DNA of 64,000 nucleotides. It comes from Cellulomonas sp. Root930. Lineage in GTDB: Bacteria; Actinomycetota; Actinomycetes; Actinomycetales; Cellulomonadaceae. Location: contig LMJI01000001.1 in the NCBI GenBank assembly GCA_001429255.1, positions 2,278,310 through 2,342,309 on the forward strand, given 5' to 3'. Numbering within the stretch: the stretch's first letter is position 1; each line of letters begins with the position of its first letter. Under the pieces are notes generated by a model. The model was not told the origin of the DNA. It searched no databases and saw only the letters and a program-made list of their open reading frames with translations. The position numbers and the translations under genes are program-made. Shown here piece by piece: positions 52,902-61,688 of the stretch.

Positions 52902-53294
52902 TCAGCAGACCTGTGCGTCGTCGAGCGGCTTGATCACCGAGCCGCCGAGGTGGCGCGAGCTGCGCGCCGGCACCCGGACGCAGGTGCCGAAGGTGCCGTT
53001 GAGGTAGACGCCCTTGACGAAGACGTCGGTGGTGCGGCAGTTGTACACGCGCACCGTGTAGTACGTGGGGTGGTTCACGTAGAGGCCCGTGAGCCACCTG
53101 CAGAACTCCTCCTCGTCCTCGATCGTGGCCATGGGCTGCACGAGACCGCCGGTGACGGGAACGGCGCGCAGCGGCGCCGGGCCCAGGTCCTCCGCCGCGG
53201 ACGCCGGGACGGCGGCGACGAGGCCGCCGACCAGGAGGGCGAGGGCGCTGAGGGCGGTGACGAGCACTCGTCGGGCACGGACGCGAGCAGGCAT
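52902..53294 (-). CDS. Small secreted four-cysteine protein
   Basis: The 130-residue protein has a Sec signal (Arg-rich start, hydrophobic core, cleavage at VPASA-AEDLG). The mature domain of about 93 residues contains four Cys (EEFCRWL, VYNCRTT, FGTCVRV and final AQVC), suggesting two disulfides in a compact beta-rich domain. No homologous family is recognised. Divergent from putA, with 221 bp between. GGGGGA precedes the ATG at 53294. Confidence 0.65.
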   Translation of the reverse strand: MPARVRARRVLVTALSALALLVGGLVAAVPASAAEDLGPAPLRAVPVTGGLVQPMATIEDEEEFCRWLTGLYVNHPTYYTVRVYNCRTTDVFVKGVYLNGTFGTCVRVPARSSRHLGGSVIKPLDDAQVC

Positions 53295-53422
53295 GCGGAT
53301 CCCCCTGGGGTCGACGGTGGCGTCGGCTCGACCGCGCAGCGGCGCGCGGACGCGTTCACCCTGGCGAGATCCGACAGGCAGGTCAACCGGCATCCGGGCG
53401 ACGGACGTCGCACGGACGGTCC

Positions 53423-53428
53423 TTGACA
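53423..53428 (+). promoter_or_regulatory. Possible -35 element upstream of putA
   Basis: A perfect TTGACA lies 88 bp before the putA ATG in the 221-bp divergent region 53295-53515. No convincing -10 occurs 16-18 bp downstream, so an activator or a different spacing may be involved. No other signal is evident in this region. Confidence 0.3.
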
Positions 53429-53515
53429 GCCAGACTGGCCCCAGGCCGGACCCGGCCCGCACGGAGGACCACCAGAGCCCAGCCGCAACCCGGCACGGGC
53501 GGAGCGAGGAGAAGC

Positions 53516-56500
53516 ATGTCGACGACGGGCGACGTCACGCAGGACGCGATCCGGTTGGCCCGGACCTGGCTGTCCGCGACGGCGGAGGGCCAGACGGCTC
53601 GCGAGCGGCGCACCACCGGGCGGTTGGCGGCCCTGGTGTCGGACCCGGCCGGGCTCGAGCTCGCCGTGCGGTTCGTCGACCGCGTCGCACGCCCGCAGGA
53701 CGTCCGGGTCGCCGCGCGCGAGCTCGCCGGCCTCTCGGCGGGTGCCGCCTCGGGGTTCCTCGGCCCGGTCGACCGCGTGATGCTCGGCGCCGGGGCCCTC
53801 GTCGCACCCGTGCTCCCCGACGTCGTGGTGCCGGCCGCGCGCCAGCGGCTGCGCAGCCTGGTCGGCCACCTGGTCGCCGACGACGGGCCGGGGCTCGCGA
53901 CGCACCTGGCGGCGACGCGGGCGGAGGGCTTCCGGCTGAACCTCAACCTGCTCGGCGAGGCGGTGCTCGGCGAGCGCGAGGCGACCGCGCGGCTCGCGCG
54001 GGTGCACGCGCTGGTGGAGCGTCCCGACGTCGACTACGTCTCCGTCAAGGTCTCCGCGGTGGCCAGCCAGCTGTCCACCTGGGACTCCGAGGGCAGCGTC
54101 GCCCGGGTGGTCGAGCGGTTGCGTCCGCTGTACCTGACCGCGGCCCGGCACGGCACGTTCCTCAACCTCGACATGGAGGAGTACCGCGACCTGACGTTGA
54201 CGATGCGCGTGTTCGAGCGGCTCGTCTCCGACCCCGAGCTGATGGGCGCCGAGGCAGGCATCGTGCTGCAGGCCTACCTGCCCGACGCCGCCGACGCGCT
54301 CGACGAGCTGACGGCCATCGCCACGGAGCGCCGGGAGGCCGGCGGGGCGCGCCTCAAGGTGCGCCTGGTCAAGGGCGCCAACCTCGCGATGGAGCAGGTC
54401 GAGGCCGAGCTGCACGGCTGGACGCAGGCGCCGTACGGGTCCAAGGCCGAGGTCGACGCGGCGTACCTGCGGCTCGTCGACCGCGCCCTCGACCCGGCCC
54501 GGACGTCGGCCCTGCGGGTCGGCGTCGCCAGCCACAACCTGTTCCACGTCGCCGCCGCCCACCTGATCGCGCAGCAGCGCGGGGTCTCCGAGGCCCTCGA
54601 CGTGGAGATGCTCCAGGGCATGGCACCCGCGCAGGCACGAGCGGTCCGGGACGCGGTCGGTGCCGTGCTGCTCTACACCCCCGTGGTTGCCCGGCACGAC
54701 TTCGACGTGGCGATCTCCTACCTCGTGCGGCGGCTGGAGGAGAACTCCGCGAGCCAGAACTTCCTGCACGCGCTGTTCGCGGACGACGACGCGATGGACG
54801 ACCAGGAGGCGGCGTTCCGGGTGGCGTTCCGCGACCGGGACGTGCCGTCGACCGCCCCGCGTCGGGCCGCCCGGCCGTTCGCGGACGCCCCCGGGCACGA
54901 CACCTTCGCCAACACGCCCGACACGGACCCCGCCGTCGGGGTGGCCCGCGCGTGGGCCCGCGGGATCGTCGACCGGGACGTGCCGGTGCCCGAGGGCGCG
55001 GTCTCCGTCTCCACGACCGACGAGGTCGACGCGGCGGTGGCGCGGGCGTCCGCGGCGCTGCCCGCGTGGGCCGCGACCCCGCCCGCCGAGCGCGCTCGGG
55101 TGCTCCGGGCCGTCGCGGTCTCCCTGGAGGACGCCCGCGCCGACCTCGTCGCGACGATGGTCCACGAGACGGGCAAGACGGTGGCGGAGGCGGACCCCGA
55201 GGTCAGCGAGGCCGTCGACTTCGCGCGGTACTACGCCGACCGCGCCGCGGACCTCGCCGACGGCGTCGTGCTGGGTGCCGTGCACCGGCCGGCCGGGCTC
55301 TCCGTCGTCACACCGCCGTGGAACTTCCCCGTCGCCATCCCGGTCGGCTCGGTGCTCGCCTCGCTCGCCGCGGGCAGTCCCGTGCTGGTCAAGCCCGCCC
55401 CCCAGGCGCCGCGCTGTGGGCAGGTGGCCATGGCCGCCATCCAGCGCGGGCTGGACCTCGCCGGCGCACCGGAGGGCATCCTCACGGTCGTCCTCAGCCC
55501 GGAGGGCGACGTCGGCCGCCGGCTCGTCACGCACCCGGACGTCGCACGCGTCCTGCTCACGGGGTCCATCGAGACCGCCCGGTTGTTCGCCGGCTGGCGG
55601 CCCGACCTCGACGTGCTCGCGGAGACGTCCGGAAAGAACGCCCTGGTCATCACGCCGTCCGCCGACGTGGACCTCGCCGTCGCCGACCTGGTGCGGTCGG
55701 CCTTCGGGCACGCGGGGCAGAAGTGCTCGGCCGCCTCGCTCGCGATCCTCGTCGGCTCCGCGGGTCGGTCCGACCGGCTCCGGCGGCAGCTGGCCGACGC
55801 CGTCTCCTCGCTGCGCGTCGGCCCCGCCACCGAGCTGGGCACCGCCGTCGGACCACTGACCGAGCCGGCGCAGGGCAAGCTGCTGCGCGCGCTGACCACG
55901 CTGGACCCGGGGGAGTCGTGGCTCGTGGAACCGCGACGGCTCGACGCGGAGGGCCGGCTGTGGAGCCCGGGCGTCAAGCACGGGGTCGCGCCCGGCTCGT
56001 GGTTCCACACCACCGAGTGCTTCGGACCGGTGCTCGGCATCATGCGCGTCGAGACGCTCGACGAGGCCATCGACCTGCAGAACGCCGTCGCGTTCGGACT
56101 CACCGGGGGCCTGCACTCCCTCGACGAGGCGGAGATCGACCACTGGCTCGGTCGCGTCGAGGTCGGCAACGTGTACATCAACCGGCACATCACCGGGGCC
56201 ATCGTGCGGCGGCAGCCCTTCGGCGGCTGGAAGGCCTCCACGGTGGGCCCCGGCGCCAAGGCCGGGGGACCGCACTACGTCGCGCAGATCGGTCGCTGGC
56301 AGGACGCCCCCGACGTGCCGCAGGACGACGACGCGTGGCTCGCCTGGGCCCGGGCGGACGACGCCCTCGTGTGGGCCGACGAACTCTCGCTCGAGCACGA
56401 CCCGTCGGGGCTGCGGGTCGAGGCGAACCTCCTGCGGTACCGGCCCGTCCCGCAGCTCACCGTCCGCACCGGCGCCGACGCGCGCGCCCGGGAGGTGGAC

Positions 56501-56797
56501 CGGGTCTGCCACGCGGCCCGCACGGCCGGGGTCGACGTGATCCTGAGCGACGTGTCCGGCGAGTCGCACGAGGCCTTCGCCGCACGGGTCCGCGCCGGAG
56601 AGGTCACCGGGCGCGTGCGGGTGGTCGGATCGGCGCCGGGCCTGCGGGAGGCCGCGGCGACCCGCGTGGGCGAGGTCACCGTGCTGGACGGGCCGGTGCT
56701 CGCCAGCGGCGCCCGCGAGCTGCTCTCGGTCCTGCGCGAGCAGGCGGTGAGCCGCACGCTGCACCGGTTCGGGCACGTGCCACCGACCGTGGGCTGA
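53516..56797 (+). CDS. putA: Bifunctional proline dehydrogenase/P5C dehydrogenase
   Basis: The 1093-residue PutA oxidises proline to glutamate. The N-terminal FAD barrel has YVSVKVSAVASQLSTWD, FLNLDMEEYRDLTLTM, RLKVRLVKGANLAMEQVEAE and the FAD motif RRLEENSASQNF. The aldehyde dehydrogenase part (from about residue 480) has VVTPPWNFPVAIP, LAETSGKNALVI (Glu) and GHAGQKCSAASLAI (catalytic Cys). There is no N-terminal DNA-binding RHH domain, so it should not self-regulate as E. coli PutA does. GAGGAG precedes the ATG. Two hairpins follow. Confidence 0.95.
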   Translation: MSTTGDVTQDAIRLARTWLSATAEGQTARERRTTGRLAALVSDPAGLELAVRFVDRVARPQDVRVAARELAGLSAGAASGFLGPVDRVMLGAGALVAPVLPDVVVPAARQRLRSLVGHLVADDGPGLATHLAATRAEGFRLNLNLLGEAVLGEREATARLARVHALVERPDVDYVSVKVSAVASQLSTWDSEGSVARVVERLRPLYLTAARHGTFLNLDMEEYRDLTLTMRVFERLVSDPELMGAEAGIVLQAYLPDAADALDELTAIATERREAGGARLKVRLVKGANLAMEQVEAELHGWTQAPYGSKAEVDAAYLRLVDRALDPARTSALRVGVASHNLFHVAAAHLIAQQRGVSEALDVEMLQGMAPAQARAVRDAVGAVLLYTPVVARHDFDVAISYLVRRLEENSASQNFLHALFADDDAMDDQEAAFRVAFRDRDVPSTAPRRAARPFADAPGHDTFANTPDTDPAVGVARAWARGIVDRDVPVPEGAVSVSTTDEVDAAVARASAALPAWAATPPAERARVLRAVAVSLEDARADLVATMVHETGKTVAEADPEVSEAVDFARYYADRAADLADGVVLGAVHRPAGLSVVTPPWNFPVAIPVGSVLASLAAGSPVLVKPAPQAPRCGQVAMAAIQRGLDLAGAPEGILTVVLSPEGDVGRRLVTHPDVARVLLTGSIETARLFAGWRPDLDVLAETSGKNALVITPSADVDLAVADLVRSAFGHAGQKCSAASLAILVGSAGRSDRLRRQLADAVSSLRVGPATELGTAVGPLTEPAQGKLLRALTTLDPGESWLVEPRRLDAEGRLWSPGVKHGVAPGSWFHTTECFGPVLGIMRVETLDEAIDLQNAVAFGLTGGLHSLDEAEIDHWLGRVEVGNVYINRHITGAIVRRQPFGGWKASTVGPGAKAGGPHYVAQIGRWQDAPDVPQDDDAWLAWARADDALVWADELSLEHDPSGLRVEANLLRYRPVPQLTVRTGADARAREVDRVCHAARTAGVDVILSDVSGESHEAFAARVRAGEVTGRVRVVGSAPGLREAAATRVGEVTVLDGPVLASGARELLSVLREQAVSRTLHRFGHVPPTVG

Positions 56798-56812
56798 GGC
56801 CGCGCCGGCAGC

Positions 56813-56849
56813 ACCGAAGGCCCGGTGGGTGTCCCACCGGGCCTTCGGT
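56813..56849. terminator. Terminator hairpin after putA
   Basis: A perfect 17-bp stem (56813-56829 and 56833-56849) has a 3-nt loop, 16 bp after the putA stop. It lies between convergent genes and works in either direction. Confidence 0.88.
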
Positions 56850-56850
56850 C

Positions 56851-56885
56851 ACCGTGCCGGCGCGCTCCCGTAGCGCCGGCACGGT
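56851..56885. terminator. Second terminator hairpin, facing the LacI gene
   Basis: Perfect 13-bp arms (56851-56863 and 56873-56885) with a 9-nt loop begin 1 bp after the putA hairpin and end 4 bp before the LacI stop. It probably serves the minus-strand transcript. Confidence 0.8.
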
Positions 56886-56889
56886 CGCT

Positions 56890-57930
56890 CTACGCCGAGG
56901 CGCGGATGACCAGCTCCGGCGCGAAGATCAGCGGCGGCGACGGCGGGGCACCGTTCAGCTGGTCGAGCAGACGGGCTCCCGCGGCACGCGCCATGGCCAC
57001 GACGGGCTGGATCACGCTGGTCAGCGGGGGAGTGGTCGACGCGGCGACGCCGAGGTTGTCGTAGCCGACCACGGCGACGTCCCGGGGGACCTCCTTGCCG
57101 TGCTCCGCGAGGACGCTGAGCGCGCCGGCCGCCATGAGGTCGGACGCGATGAAGATCGCGTCGACGTCGGGGTAGCGCGCCAACAGCTCGCGCGCCGCGG
57201 TGGTGCCGGACGCCATCGTGAAGTCGCCGTGCACCACGGCGTCGTCGGACATCCCCGCCGCGCGGATGGCGTTGCGCCAGCCGGTGAGGCGGTCGATGCC
57301 GGCCGACATGTCCGCGGGTCCCGCGATCGTCGCGATGCGCGTGCAGCCGCGGTCGATGAGGTGCTGCGTGGCGAGGCGGCCGCCCTCGACGTTGTCGGTG
57401 TCGACGTACTGGACGTCGCGCTCGTCGGCGGACAGCGGACGGCCGACGAACACGTTCGGCACGCGCGACAGCTGCAGCGCGCGGTCGAGCTCGTCGTTGG
57501 CGTGGTGCGACACCACGATCGCCCCGTCCACGTGCCCGTTGCGCAGGTAGCGGACCGTGCGTTCGCTCTCCCCGGGGCGGGCGATGACCAGCACCACCTG
57601 CATGTCGGAGTCGGCCAGCGACGAGCTCAGCCCGTTGAGCGTGCCGGCGAAGAACGGGTCCGACAGCACGCGCTCGTCGGGCTCCGGGACCACCAGGGCG
57701 ATGGAGTCGGTGCGCTTGGTGACGAGCGAGCGGGCGGCGCGGTTCGGGGTGTAGCCCAGATCGGCGACGGCCGCCTCGACCGAGGCGAGCGCTTCGGGAG
57801 AGACGCGCAGCCCGCCGTTGATGGCGCGGGAGGCTGTCGAGCGCGAGACACCGGCGCGCTCGGCGACCTGCTCGAGCGTCGGCGCGGGGGGCCGCGCGGG
57901 GTCCACGTGGACCGGGATGTTGTCGACCAC
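56890..57930 (-). CDS. celR: LacI-family repressor (CelR/CebR-like)
   Basis: The 346-residue regulator has HTH LEQVAERAGVSRSTASRAIN, hinge YTPNRAARSLVTKRTDSIAL and a sugar-binding domain (VFVGRPLSADERDVQYVDTD, IATIAGPADMSAGIDRL, VVGYDNLGVAASTTPPLTSV). It is much like Thermobifida CelR (recalled). The three CelR-like boxes upstream of the importer operon on the same strand make it their likely repressor, relieved by cellobiose. GTG start with AGGAGGG upstream. A hairpin separates it from the importer genes. Confidence 0.85.
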   Translation of the reverse strand: MVDNIPVHVDPARPPAPTLEQVAERAGVSRSTASRAINGGLRVSPEALASVEAAVADLGYTPNRAARSLVTKRTDSIALVVPEPDERVLSDPFFAGTLNGLSSSLADSDMQVVLVIARPGESERTVRYLRNGHVDGAIVVSHHANDELDRALQLSRVPNVFVGRPLSADERDVQYVDTDNVEGGRLATQHLIDRGCTRIATIAGPADMSAGIDRLTGWRNAIRAAGMSDDAVVHGDFTMASGTTAARELLARYPDVDAIFIASDLMAAGALSVLAEHGKEVPRDVAVVGYDNLGVAASTTPPLTSVIQPVVAMARAAGARLLDQLNGAPPSPPLIFAPELVIRASA

Positions 57931-57983
57931 CGTTGGTCTTCCCTCCTGTGGCTGCCGAGGCAGCGATGACGAGCTGGTGATGA

Positions 57984-58018
57984 GAAGGGCGGGGCGCTCG
58001 GGGAGCACCCCGCCCTTC
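57984..58018 (-). terminator. Hairpin between the importer operon and the repressor gene
   Basis: GAAGGGCGGGG and CCCCGCCCTTC plus inner GCTC/GAGC form a 15-bp stem with one mismatch and a 3-nt loop, 73-107 bp after the last importer gene. It lowers read-through into the LacI gene. Confidence 0.75.
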
Positions 58019-58090
58019 CCATCGACGGGCCTCAGGCGGCCGGTGTACGGCCGTGAGGGTCCGGGACCTGCCGTGACCAGTGTGCTGGGC

Positions 58091-59005
58091 TCAGCCCTTG
58101 ACGGCACCCTGCATGATTCCGGCCACGAGCTGACGGCCGGCGACGAAGAACAGGATGATCAGCGGGATCGTGGAGATGGTGACGCCCGCCATGATCAGCG
58201 ACATGTCCTTGAAGTACGACGCCTGGAGCAGCTGGATGGCCACCGGGAGCGTCGGGTTCTGCGGACCGAGGACGATGAACGGCCAGAAGAAGTTCGTCCA
58301 CGAGGCAACGAACGTGAACAGGCCGAGCATGACCGCCGCCGGGCGCGCCGCCGGGAGGGCGATGTGCCAGAAGGTCCGGATCATCGACGCACCGTCGACG
58401 CGCGCGGCCTCGACCAGCTCGTACGGCAGGGCCGACTCGAGGTACTGCGTCATCCAGAACACGCCGAACGCGGTGACCAGGCCGGGCACGATGACCGCGA
58501 TGAGCTTGCCGGTCCAGCCGAGCTGCGACATCAGGATGAACAGCGGGACGATGCCCAGCTGCGTCGGCACGGCCGTGGTGGCGATGACGAACACGAGCAG
58601 GCCGTTGCGGCCGCGGAACCGGAGCTTCGAGAACGAGAACCCGGCGAGCGTCGAGAAGAGCACCACCGACAGGGCGGTGATCGTGCCGACGATGATCGAG
58701 TTGCCGAGCGCCTTCCAGAACTGGATCTCCGAGTTCAGGACCTTGCCGACGTTGTCGAAGAACTCGCCCTGCGGGATCAGCGACGGGATCGGGTTCTGCG
58801 CGATGTACGCGGAGTTGGCGGACGCCAGCAGGAACGCGTAGTACAGCGGGGCGATGGCGAGGATGATCGCGACCGCCAGCAGGACGTACGTGACCCAGCC
58901 CGGACGACGGTCCGATCCGGCGGCGGTCGAGCGGCTCCGCCCGGCTGCGCGTGCGGCACCACGGCCGGCCGTCTGCCGGATGACCGGCAGCGAGGGGGCG
59001 CTCAT
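58091..59005 (-). CDS. Sugar ABC transporter permease (CebG/MalG type)
   Basis: The 304-residue, six-helix permease has the EAA loop EAARVDGASMIRTFWHIALP near residue 200 and the C-terminal GIMQGAVKG. IATTAVPTQLGIVPLFILM is typical of MalG/CebG. It overlaps the upstream permease gene by 4 bp. No ATPase is encoded in the operon. Confidence 0.9.
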   Translation of the reverse strand: MSAPSLPVIRQTAGRGAARAAGRSRSTAAGSDRRPGWVTYVLLAVAIILAIAPLYYAFLLASANSAYIAQNPIPSLIPQGEFFDNVGKVLNSEIQFWKALGNSIIVGTITALSVVLFSTLAGFSFSKLRFRGRNGLLVFVIATTAVPTQLGIVPLFILMSQLGWTGKLIAVIVPGLVTAFGVFWMTQYLESALPYELVEAARVDGASMIRTFWHIALPAARPAAVMLGLFTFVASWTNFFWPFIVLGPQNPTLPVAIQLLQASYFKDMSLIMAGVTISTIPLIILFFVAGRQLVAGIMQGAVKG

Positions 59006-60012
59006 CGGGACACCTTCTTCCGCTTCTTCGTCGCCGAGGTCTCCGACGAGATCTTGCGCGTCGCCGTGAAGTTGATCATGGCGATCACGATGATGATGAG
59101 GAACAGGATCCAGGCCACCGCGGACGCTCGTCCGAAGCTCTTCTGGTTACCCCAGCCGAGCTCGTAGATGTACATGGTGGCGGTCATCCACTGCCGGCTC
59201 GGGCCACCCTGACCGGTCTGGTCGAACAGGCGGGGCTCGTCGAAGATCTGCAGGCCACCGATCGTCGAGGTGATGACGACGAAGATGATCGTCGGCCGCA
59301 GCATCGGGACGGTGACGGAGAAGAACTGGCGGACCCGGGTGGCGCCGTCCAGGACGGCGGCCTCGTAGAGGTCCTTCGGGATCGCCTGCATCGCGGCGAG
59401 CAGGATGAGGGTGTTGTACCCGGTCCAGCGGAAGTCGACCATCGTGGCGATCGCGATGTGGCTGGGCAGGATCTGCGCGTGCCAGCCGATCGGGTCGATG
59501 CCGATGTAGCCGAGCACCGTGTTGATGAGGCCGGACTTGTCGGCGAACAGCTTGCCGAAGATGAGGCTGACCGCGACGGGCGCCACGACGTAGGGCAGCA
59601 GGACGCCCATGCGCCAGAAGGTCCGTGCGCGCAGGTTCGCGTCGAGGAGCGCCGCGAGCACGATCGCGATGATCAGCTGGGGCACCGTCGAGATGAGGAA
59701 GATGCTGAAGGTGTTGCGCAGGCCCTTCCAGAAGTTGGGCTCCTGGAGGACGAAGAGGTAGTTCTCGAAGCCGACGAAGTCACCCTTGCCACCGATGAGG
59801 TTCCAGTCGTGCACGGAGACGTACGCCGTGTAGACCAGCGGGAACAGTCCCGTGAGCGCGAAGAGGACGAAGAACGGCGAGATGTAGAGGTAGGGCGAGA
59901 CCTTGACGTCCCAGCGACCCAGGGTCTGGCTGAAGCCCACGCGGCGGGGCGCGCGCTCGGGGTCGCGACCGCGACCGCTGTCGAGCTGGGGCGAGGTGGT
60001 GGAGGTGACCAT
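59002..60012 (-). CDS. Sugar ABC transporter permease (CebF/MalF type)
   Basis: The 336-residue permease has a charged N-terminal stretch, six helices, PYLYISPFFVLFALTGLFPL and the EAA loop YEAAVLDGATRVRQFFSVTV. SMISP-like family words such as GLQIFDEPRLF are present. It pairs with the CebG-like permease (4-bp overlap) and receives sugar from the binding protein encoded upstream. Confidence 0.9.
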   Translation of the reverse strand: MVTSTTSPQLDSGRGRDPERAPRRVGFSQTLGRWDVKVSPYLYISPFFVLFALTGLFPLVYTAYVSVHDWNLIGGKGDFVGFENYLFVLQEPNFWKGLRNTFSIFLISTVPQLIIAIVLAALLDANLRARTFWRMGVLLPYVVAPVAVSLIFGKLFADKSGLINTVLGYIGIDPIGWHAQILPSHIAIATMVDFRWTGYNTLILLAAMQAIPKDLYEAAVLDGATRVRQFFSVTVPMLRPTIIFVVITSTIGGLQIFDEPRLFDQTGQGGPSRQWMTATMYIYELGWGNQKSFGRASAVAWILFLIIIVIAMINFTATRKISSETSATKKRKKVSR

Positions 60013-60053
60013 CAGGTGTCCTTCGTGGCAGTGGTCCGGAGCCTTCGCTGGCA

Positions 60054-60088
60054 GGGCCGGGCCGATGGATGACCCACCGGCCCGGCCC
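60054..60088 (-). terminator. Intercistronic stem-loop after the binding-protein gene
   Basis: GGGCCGGGCCG (60054-60064) and CGGCCCGGCCC (60078-60088) form a perfect 11-bp stem, with inner TGG/CCA pairing, between the binding-protein stop and the CebF-like start. It mirrors the hairpin at 46046-46081 and likely biases expression towards the binding protein. Confidence 0.72.
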
Positions 60089-60099
60089 CGTGGCTAGCG

Positions 60100-61401
60100 T
60101 CAGCCGAGCGCGTTGACCGCGCTCACGAAGGTGTCCCACTGAGCAGCGGCGTCACCACCGTTGACGTCGACCTCGGTCAGGGCCGACTGCATCGCGTCGT
60201 TGACGGCGAAGTAGTTCGGGCCCTTGAACGGGGCGATGATGCCCTCGGCGCGGTTGGCCAGGATCTGGCCGGCCGGAGCGTTGTTGAAGAACGCGTTCGT
60301 GGAGCCGAGCAGCTCGTCCGAGGCGAGCGCCTCGACCTGGCTCGGGAACGTGCCCTTGTTCTTGTAGGCCTGGAGCTGCTGCTCCGGGGCCGTCAGCCAG
60401 GCGGCGAACTTCTTCGCGGCCTCGACGTTCTTGCCCTGCGACGGGACGGTCATGAACGAGCCGCCCCAGTTGCCGGCGCCGCCGGGGAAGACGTCCGCGA
60501 TGTCCCAGCCGGTCACGCCGGCCGAGTTGCCCTCGATGACACCGAGCATCCAGCCCGGCGCCAGCATGGTCGCGAAGCCGTCCGTCTGGAACGAGGCGTT
60601 CCAGTCGTCGCTCCACTGGCCGAGGTGCGCCGACAGGTTGTCGGTGACGGAGGCCTTGGTGACGGCGTCGTAGATGTCCTTCACCTCGGGGTTGGTGGCG
60701 GCGATGATCGTGCCGTCCGCCTCCTCGTAGGCGTTCTCGACCTGGTTGATCATGCCCTGGTAGATGGCACCGGCAGCGTCGAAGAAGGGCTTGCCCGTGG
60801 CGTCGGTGTACCGCTTGCCGAAGGCGAAGTAGTCGTCCCACGTGGCGTCGGCGCCGCCGAGCTCGGCGGCGACCTCCTCACGCGTGGACGGCAGGCCGGC
60901 GGCGGCGAGCAGGTCACTGCGGAACGCGATGGCCTCCGGGCCGATGTCGGTGCCGTAACCGAGGAGCTTGCCGTCGGGCGTGGTGGCCTGCGCGACCTTC
61001 CAGTCGAGCCAGCGGCCGTCGAGGGCGGGGTCGGCCAGGTCCTCGAACTTGTCCGGGAACTGCATGAGCTCGGGGAGCCAGTCGATCTCGATCATCTCGA
61101 CGTCCGAGGCACCGGAACCCGACGCGAGGCGCGTGTTCAGGTTGTCGCGGGCCTCGTTCGAGGTCGCGGCCTTCTTGTTCTCGATGGTGACACCCGGGTT
61201 CTCGGCCTCGTACGCCGCGAACATCTCGTCCGTGTAGCCGGGCTCGTTGAACGTGCCGAGCGTCAGGGTGATGTTCTCCGAGCCGCCCTCGGAACCCTCG
61301 TCGCTAGGCGTGTCGGAGCTGCCGGAGCAGGCTGTCGCGAGGAGGGCGATGCCCGTGACCCCCGCCGCGGCCGCCCACATCTTGCTGGTGGTCTTGCGCA
61401 C
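60100..61401 (-). CDS. Sugar ABC transporter substrate-binding lipoprotein (CebE-like)
   Basis: The 433-residue lipoprotein has lipobox LLATAC at about residue 27, then LTLGTFNEPGYTDEMFAAYE, NARLASGSGASDVEMIEIDW-like binding-protein features, LGYGTDIGPEAIAFRSDLLA and WDIADVFPGGAGNWGG. It matches family 1 sugar-binding proteins such as CebE. CelR-type boxes upstream suggest cellobiose or cello-oligosaccharides. The GTG at 61401 follows AAGGGAG. First gene of the operon on the minus strand. Confidence 0.88.
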   Translation of the reverse strand: MRKTTSKMWAAAAGVTGIALLATACSGSSDTPSDEGSEGGSENITLTLGTFNEPGYTDEMFAAYEAENPGVTIENKKAATSNEARDNLNTRLASGSGASDVEMIEIDWLPELMQFPDKFEDLADPALDGRWLDWKVAQATTPDGKLLGYGTDIGPEAIAFRSDLLAAAGLPSTREEVAAELGGADATWDDYFAFGKRYTDATGKPFFDAAGAIYQGMINQVENAYEEADGTIIAATNPEVKDIYDAVTKASVTDNLSAHLGQWSDDWNASFQTDGFATMLAPGWMLGVIEGNSAGVTGWDIADVFPGGAGNWGGSFMTVPSQGKNVEAAKKFAAWLTAPEQQLQAYKNKGTFPSQVEALASDELLGSTNAFFNNAPAGQILANRAEGIIAPFKGPNYFAVNDAMQSALTEVDVNGGDAAAQWDTFVSAVNALG

Positions 61402-61513
61402 TGTGACTCCCTTGTCAGTCGGACGGCGTCCTCGCCGTACCCCTAGGGCACCCGTCGTCCGATCGCCGCAGGGGGCGCGACCGGTCATCGGGTTGGGCCG
61501 TGTGGACCCGGCG

Positions 61514-61632
61514 TGGGTGCGTTCCCATCCGCAGTGATGCGGGAGCGTTCCCACGCGCTGCGGATACTGTCGTCGGCGGCCCCGCGAGTGTCAAGGACGC
61601 TGGTGGGCGGTTTGCGTGTGGTAGCGATCCCA
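61514..61632 (-). promoter_or_regulatory. Promoter with three CelR/CebR-type operators
   Basis: On the minus strand TTGACA (61594-61589) and GACAGT (61571-61566) are 17 bp apart. Boxes at 61514-61527 (TGGGTGCGTTCCCA), 61540-61553 (CGGGAGCGTTCCCA) and 61619-61632 (TGGTAGCGATCCCA) each match TGGGAGCGCTCCCA at 12 of 14 positions. Two lie just downstream of the start point and one upstream of the -35, a repression-loop layout. About 160 nt of leader precede the binding-protein gene. Confidence 0.7.
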
Positions 61633-61688
61633 CACCCATGTTTGTGCAGGTCAGAGCGATATGGACATCGGTCCGTGTTACCGAATCG

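Noticed and set aside
53075..56776. A very long open frame (over 1200 codons) on the minus strand opposite putA
   Set aside because: It is the mirror of putA. In DNA of this GC content antisense frames stay open because stop codons are rare. The translation is Arg/Gly/Val/Asp-rich with no domain, while putA has full motifs.
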